Origin: Fischerella sp.
Lineage (GTDB): Bacteria > Cyanobacteriota > Cyanobacteriia > Cyanobacteriales > Nostocaceae
DNA length: 9,189 nucleotides
NCBI GenBank assembly: GCA_026419705.1
Contig: JANZYY010000180.1
Coordinates: 1-9,189 of the forward strand
Direction of reading: 5' to 3'
The translations under genes and the position numbers were made by a program. A model generated the notes under the pieces. It ran no database searches. It was not told where the DNA came from and saw only the letters and a program-made list of their open reading frames with translations. Each line of letters begins with the position of its first letter. Positions within the stretch are counted from its first letter, which is position 1. Positions 5,948 through 9,189 of this stretch are shown here, in pieces.

Positions 5948-7345
5948 TTATAATTGTAAAATTGCTCTTGCTAGTATTAGATAAATAAACACTCCTAAAA
6001 CATCTACAAGAGACGTAATAAAAGGAGCTGACATTAAGGCTGGGTCTAAACCGATCGCGCCAAATAAAAAAGGTAAACCAGAACCTGACACAGCCGCTAA
6101 GACGGCGATCGCCAGCAAACTTATCCCTACAGTAATTGCAATTGGCAAGCTACCTTCAAGGAAGTAAGCCCAGAAAATCACTGCCATCCCTAACATCACT
6201 CCTAATAATGCCCCTGTGATTGTTTCCCGCGTTACTATTTGCAAAGCTTTTTTGATGCCAACTTCTCTAAGATTCAGACCTCGAATCACCACGGTTGAGG
6301 ACTGCGCTCCCACATTTCCACCCGTGTCAATCAATAAGGGAATAAAAGCAGCTAAAGCCACAACTTGTTCTAAAACATTCTCCTGAGCACTAATCACAGC
6401 AGTCGTACCAGTATTGGCAAGTAAAAGAACAAATAGCCAGACAACCCGTTTGCGAGCTGCCGTCAATACGTTCGTCTGGAAATAGTTATCACCTCTGGCT
6501 TCCACCCCGCCTAGTTTATAAATATCTTCCGTGGTTTCTTGCTCTAAAACGTCCAGTACGTCATCCACAGTTACAATACCAACGAGGCGCTGTTCTGTAT
6601 CCACTACAGGCACTGCTAATAAGTCGTAGTGTTGAATAATTTGCGCTACTTCTTCTTGGTCTGTATCCGTGTGGACGAATACCAAATCGCGGGTCATAAT
6701 TTCACCCAACCTTTGCTCTGGCTGGGCTATCACCAAATCCCTAAAGGAGAGGGTTCCCGTGAGGCGGCGTTCTCTATCAGTCACGTAAAGGTAGTAGATA
6801 ATTTCAGTAGTACTAGCTAAAACCCGAACTCGCTCGATGGCTTGGTTAACTGTTAAATCCTCCTTCACAGAAAGATATTCTGTGGTCATGATCCGCCCAG
6901 CAGTGCCCTCTTTGTAGCCTAGAATTAGGGCAGTGGATTCTCGTTCGGCTGGACTGAGTTGTTGCAATAGCCGCTGAACGACCAGAGCAGGTAACTCGTC
7001 AAATAGTCGCGCTCGATCGTCTGGCGACATCTTATCTACAATATCGAGAACTTCTTGCTGCCTCAATTCTGTAATCAAGGACTGCTGGACGCTGGAGTCA
7101 AGATATTCATAGACTTCAATAGCCTCTTGTTTGGGAAGTAAGCGAAAAGCTATAGCCTGCATAGCTTTTGGCAAATCCTCGATCGCTTGAGCAATGTCTG
7201 CAGGTTGTACGGGTACCAAAAGGGCTTTTGCTCCCTGGAAATTTTCTTGTTGTAGTAGTGCTTCGAGTTGCGATCGCACTAACTCGACAAGTTCTTGTCG
7301 GGACATGCTTGGTTGGTGTGAAGAAAAAGATGAATTCTCAGTCAA
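5948..7345 (-). CDS. mgtE: Magnesium transporter MgtE
   Basis: The 465-residue protein has the full MgtE architecture. The N-terminal superhelical domain covers about residues 35-140 (for example VDKMSPDDRARLFDELP). CBS domain 1 covers about 145-210 (GRIMTTEYLSV, then TGTLSFRDLV). CBS domain 2 covers about 213-270 (IMTRDLVFVHTDTD, then LVGIVTVDDVLDVL). The five-helix pore domain spans about 300-465, with the signature PLLIDTGGNVGAQSS (336-350) and a terminal DPALMSAPFITSLVDVLG block, where Asp448 corresponds by position to the conserved pore aspartate. Members import Mg2+ as dimers and the cytoplasmic domains close the channel when internal Mg2+ is high. The start is TTG at 7345, fixed by a near-perfect Shine-Dalgarno sequence. 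No M-box-like leader is evident; the holin-like gene lies only 53 bases upstream and is probably co-transcribed. Confidence 0.96.
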   Translation of the reverse strand: MTENSSFSSHQPSMSRQELVELVRSQLEALLQQENFQGAKALLVPVQPADIAQAIEDLPKAMQAIAFRLLPKQEAIEVYEYLDSSVQQSLITELRQQEVLDIVDKMSPDDRARLFDELPALVVQRLLQQLSPAERESTALILGYKEGTAGRIMTTEYLSVKEDLTVNQAIERVRVLASTTEIIYYLYVTDRERRLTGTLSFRDLVIAQPEQRLGEIMTRDLVFVHTDTDQEEVAQIIQHYDLLAVPVVDTEQRLVGIVTVDDVLDVLEQETTEDIYKLGGVEARGDNYFQTNVLTAARKRVVWLFVLLLANTGTTAVISAQENVLEQVVALAAFIPLLIDTGGNVGAQSSTVVIRGLNLREVGIKKALQIVTRETITGALLGVMLGMAVIFWAYFLEGSLPIAITVGISLLAIAVLAAVSGSGLPFLFGAIGLDPALMSAPFITSLVDVLGVFIYLILARAILQL

Positions 7346-7349
7346 AAGA

Positions 7350-7358
7350 CACCTCCTT
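7350..7358 (-). promoter_or_regulatory. Strong Shine-Dalgarno sequence for mgtE
   Basis: Leftward, AAGGAGGTG ends so that GGAGG is six bases from the TTG at 7345. This is by far the strongest ribosome site in the window. It supports the rare TTG start over the first internal ATG (codon 14), and may offset the weak start codon. Confidence 0.8.
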
Positions 7359-7398
7359 GATGCAGATTTACATTAGAACCTTTCTAGTAATGCGAACC

Positions 7399-7752
7399 TT
7401 AGGTTACATTTCTGACTAAAAGTCCCAGCACTGTAGAAACAATGGTCAGAACAACAGAAGCTAACAATGCAGGTAGGAAACCAGCAACAACAAAGCCAGG
7501 AACGAGGAATCCTACCAGCCAAAGCATGAGCGCATTAACAACAAAAAGAAATAAACCTAGCGTGATAATTGTCAAGGGAAGCGTCAAAATCACCAAAAAA
7601 GGTCGAACAATTGCATTGACTAATCCTAGAATTAACGCTGCAACTGCGGCTGTGCCAAAAGTATTAAACTCAAAGCCTGGTACAAAATAGGCTGTAAGCA
7701 ACAGCAATAGAGCTGCAACTAGCCAAGTTAGTAAGAAGTTCACTATCAACAT
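7399..7752 (-). CDS. Phage holin family 4_2-type small membrane protein
   Basis: The 117-residue protein is almost entirely hydrophobic with four predicted transmembrane segments (about 4-24, 33-49, 52-80, 86-112). Conserved-looking features are GLVNAIVRPFLVILTLPLTI (43-62), VVNALMLWLV (71-80) and two VPGF turns (24-27, 84-87). This matches the Phage_holin_4_2 family. Despite the name, such genes are widespread in bacterial chromosomes without prophages and their function is unknown; nothing here indicates lysis genes or a phage. The start is ATG at 7752 with only a weak upstream site. It precedes mgtE by 53 bases on the same strand, so a two-gene transcript is likely. Whether the pairing is functional cannot be judged from the sequence. 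Confidence 0.88.
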   Translation of the reverse strand: MLIVNFLLTWLVAALLLLLTAYFVPGFEFNTFGTAAVAALILGLVNAIVRPFLVILTLPLTIITLGLFLFVVNALMLWLVGFLVPGFVVAGFLPALLASVVLTIVSTVLGLLVRNVT

Positions 7753-7761
7753 GCTTAAAAA

Positions 7762-7776
7762 ATAGTCAATAGTTAA
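7762..7776. repeat. 15-base intergenic repeat, copy 2
   Basis: Exact match of ATAGTCAATAGTTAA with 1559-1573. It lies ten bases upstream of the holin-like start and is followed by related AATAGTTA and ATAGTTAG units up to about 7791, giving a degenerate short tandem array. Confidence 0.5.
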
Positions 7777-7833
7777 TAGTTATATAGTTAGAAAATTAGG
7801 TAGAGTGAGAATTCCCACACTTAGGTTTGACCG

Positions 7834-7856
7834 GACTTTCCGAAAGTCTTTTTCTT
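7834..7856 (+). terminator. Rho-independent-terminator-like hairpin on the gene-free strand
   Basis: GACTTT (7834-7839) pairs with AAAGTC (7843-7848) around the loop CCG and is followed at once by TTTTTCTT (7849-7856). This is the classic form of an intrinsic terminator for rightward transcription, yet no rightward gene lies upstream in this part of the window. The stem is only six base pairs, so chance is possible. Confidence 0.35.
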
Positions 7857-7897
7857 CTGGGGGGTTATAGTAAATAGGGCAGATGGAGACACAATCA

Positions 7898-7929
7898 GTC
7901 AAAAGGTAAAAATTTTTTTGATTTTTGAC
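7898..7929. repeat. AT-rich inverted repeat, possible histidine kinase 3' hairpin
   Basis: GTCAAAA (7898-7904) and TTTTGAC (7923-7929) flank an A-run followed by a T-run, so the whole 32 bases can fold. It lies about 160 bases past the histidine kinase stop. No clear T-run follows the stem in the leftward direction. Confidence 0.3.
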
Positions 7930-8006
7930 CCTTGACTTTCCCCCATTGCCCCATCAGTTACAACACAATGGTTCTAAACCCAACACACACAACACTTAGA
8001 GGTTGA

Positions 8007-8024
8007 AAGGAGTATAATCTCCTT
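8007..8024. repeat. Hairpin AAGGAG/CTCCTT with TATAAT loop
   Basis: Arms 8007-8012 and 8019-8024 are exact complements around the six-base loop TATAAT. It lies 63 bases past the histidine kinase stop and might stabilise or end that transcript. The loop matches a -10 consensus in the rightward direction, but no -35 box sits at the right distance. Confidence 0.3.
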
Positions 8025-8087
8025 CTCCAGCTATCTTAAGTATTGCCAAAAAATGTGAACAGAAAGTGACAATATTAACGACTGCGG

Positions 8088-9189
8088 TTACTTGAGTGGC
8101 AAAACAATTTGAAAAGTTGACCCTTTATCGAGGATACTTTTGACACTAGTATGACCACCGTGTGCAGAGACGATTTGTTGGACAATAGATAATCCTAAGC
8201 CATATCCACCAGTTTTGCGTGTTCGCTTTTTATCCACCCGATAAAATCGCTCAAAAATATGCGGCAAATCTGCTTCAGGAATACCGATACCATTGTCTAT
8301 AACTTCAATGACAGCCCAATTTGACTGGGTGAACAGCCGCAGCTGAACTTGACCTCCAGCAGGAGTGTATTTGCAGGCATTATCGAGCAAATTAACTACC
8401 GCTTGACACAGTAAGTTAGTATCACCCAGCACAATCACACTAGTAGTTGGTAAAGTATAAGTGAGATTAAGATGTTTTGCAGCCTCTTGTGTGGCATATT
8501 CATCTGCTATACGTAAAAGCTCATTCTTCAGGTCAACTTCCTGTAAAGATGCTGGTGATAATCGACCTGCATGACGCGCTAGGAATAAGAGATTATTCAC
8601 AAGAGTACTCATTGATTTGGCGACATCGAGAATTTTCTCGAAGCGCTGACGCTGCATTTGAGGACTGCTAGATTGAGAGATTAATCCGTATTGGGCATTG
8701 CTAATAATAGCTGACAACGGCGATCGCAATTCATGGGAAGCATCAGCTGTGAAACGTTGTAGCTGGTCGTAGTTGTCACGAATGGGTTGCATTGCTATTC
8801 CCCCCAAACACCAACCAGCTAAACCGATCGCCCCCAAGGTCACTGGTACTGTCAAAAGTAAAACCAATCGTAACTGAGCTAGATTATTTTGTACGAATGC
8901 TAGCGGCGTTGCAACTTGGAGATAACCGATTAATAAACTATCCTGGTAGACGGGTAGCGTTAACTGACGCAGCCAGGTAACGGTGGGTGTTCCCTTGGAA
9001 GAGTAAAACGTGGTCTTGAGAGTGTGAAATCCAGGGACGATCGTCAACTGCATCTCTGGAGTCGTACCGAAAAATTGTACTAGTTCTCCTTTGGTATCGT
9101 ACCAACGCGCATACACAAACTCAGTACCCAGTGGTGGTACGTTACTCCCTAAAAGGGGAACATTTTCTAGGTCTAGCTGTTTTTTACGC
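8088..9189 (-). CDS. rppB: Two-component sensor histidine kinase, RppB-like, 5' end outside window
   Basis: The frame is open to the right edge, so about 366 C-terminal residues are visible and the true start is beyond 9189; the GTG at 9116 is not needed as a start. Numbered from that GTG, an extracytoplasmic part (about 1-82, ending GYLQVATPLAFVQNNLAQ) leads into a transmembrane helix (83-108). There is little or no HAMP domain before the dimerisation helix. The H-box FTADASHELRSPLSAI holds the phosphorylated His128, the N-box NLLDNACKYTP holds Asn246, and DNGIGIP (274-280) and GGYGLGLSI (303-311) form the ATP lid region. The sensor segment and the PIRDNYDQLQRFTADASHEL linker resemble cyanobacterial RppB/NrsS-type kinases, which partner RppA regulators; the partner is probably just upstream, outside the window. 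The histidine kinase call is certain; RppB is a recollection-based assignment and its signal here is unknown. Confidence 0.9.
   Translation of the reverse strand, partial: RKKQLDLENVPLLGSNVPPLGTEFVYARWYDTKGELVQFFGTTPEMQLTIVPGFHTLKTTFYSSKGTPTVTWLRQLTLPVYQDSLLIGYLQVATPLAFVQNNLAQLRLVLLLTVPVTLGAIGLAGWCLGGIAMQPIRDNYDQLQRFTADASHELRSPLSAIISNAQYGLISQSSSPQMQRQRFEKILDVAKSMSTLVNNLLFLARHAGRLSPASLQEVDLKNELLRIADEYATQEAAKHLNLTYTLPTTSVIVLGDTNLLCQAVVNLLDNACKYTPAGGQVQLRLFTQSNWAVIEVIDNGIGIPEADLPHIFERFYRVDKKRTRKTGGYGLGLSIVQQIVSAHGGHTSVKSILDKGSTFQIVLPLK

Larger units (their letters stand above)
7753..8087. other. Intergenic region with several inverted repeats, no gene
   Basis: This 335-base gap lies between the histidine kinase stop and the holin-like gene start, both leftward. 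It carries a second copy of the 15-base repeat, a terminator-like hairpin facing right (7834-7856), a 32-base AT-rich inverted repeat (7898-7929) and a hairpin with TATAAT in its loop (8007-8024). No plausible ORF was seen. The leader and promoter of the holin-mgtE unit should lie here, but I could not assign boxes. Confidence 0.6.
626..8727. repeat. HIP1 octamers (GCGATCGC), eight copies
   Basis: Exact copies start at 626, 1490, 1844, 2906, 4977, 6105, 7270 and 8720. Seven lie inside confident coding sequences and one (4977) inside the doubtful small ORF. HIP1 is the highly iterated palindrome of many cyanobacterial genomes. It is the best single indicator of the source here, and its even spread argues against a recently imported block. 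Confidence 0.95.

Noticed and set aside
7442..7690. Rightward ORF of 82 codons opposite the holin-like gene
   Set aside because: The Lys/Thr/Asn/Pro-rich translation is the expected antisense of hydrophobic helices.
7399..7752. Prophage or lysis module
   Set aside because: Only a holin-family name suggests phage. No endolysin, integrase, structural gene or attachment repeat is present, and this family is common in chromosomes.
7753..7900. M-box magnesium riboswitch for the holin-mgtE unit
   Set aside because: I could not find the long paired architecture expected of an M-box, only short local inverted repeats.

Overview
The window looks like chromosomal DNA from a filamentous cyanobacterium, probably of the Nostocales type. 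The evidence is eight exact copies of the HIP1 octamer GCGATCGC in 9.2 kb (about 0.14 expected by chance), an AT-rich background with Nostoc-like short intergenic repeats, a protein with an AvaK-type DUF2382 domain, and a sensor kinase resembling cyanobacterial RppB. No rRNA, tRNA, CRISPR array, intact transposase or phage module was found.

Layout. From 1 to 1555 two genes read rightward: the 3' part of an S-layer-homology (SLH) protein and a DUF3267 membrane zinc-metallopeptidase-like protein. Everything from 1570 to the right end reads leftward: a 536-residue membrane protein with a degenerate kinase-like N-terminus (1570-3180); a PRC-barrel/DUF2382 stress protein (3803-4636); a doubtful 60-codon ORF (4892-5074); a rhomboid protease (5137-5832); the magnesium transporter MgtE (5948-7345); a four-helix phage-holin-4_2-type membrane protein (7399-7752); and a sensor histidine kinase cut by the window edge (8088-9189).

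The 622-base gap at 3181-3802 is the main non-coding stretch. It holds a 150-bp segment bounded by 12-bp inverted repeats (a MITE candidate), a strong stem-loop at the right end of that segment, a perfect 33-bp tandem duplication, and a GC-rich hairpin just 3' of the PRC/DUF2382 gene. The 335-base gap at 7753-8087 holds several inverted repeats, including a terminator-like hairpin facing the strand that carries no gene there.

How the genes fit together. Most products are membrane or envelope proteins (SLH, DUF3267, kinase-like, rhomboid, MgtE, holin-like, histidine kinase), so the theme is membrane and envelope housekeeping or stress. Only the SLH/DUF3267 pair and the holin-like/mgtE pair are spaced closely enough to suggest co-transcription. 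I see no clear multi-gene novel system. The most under-explained items are the kinase-like membrane protein and the repeat-rich gap next to it.
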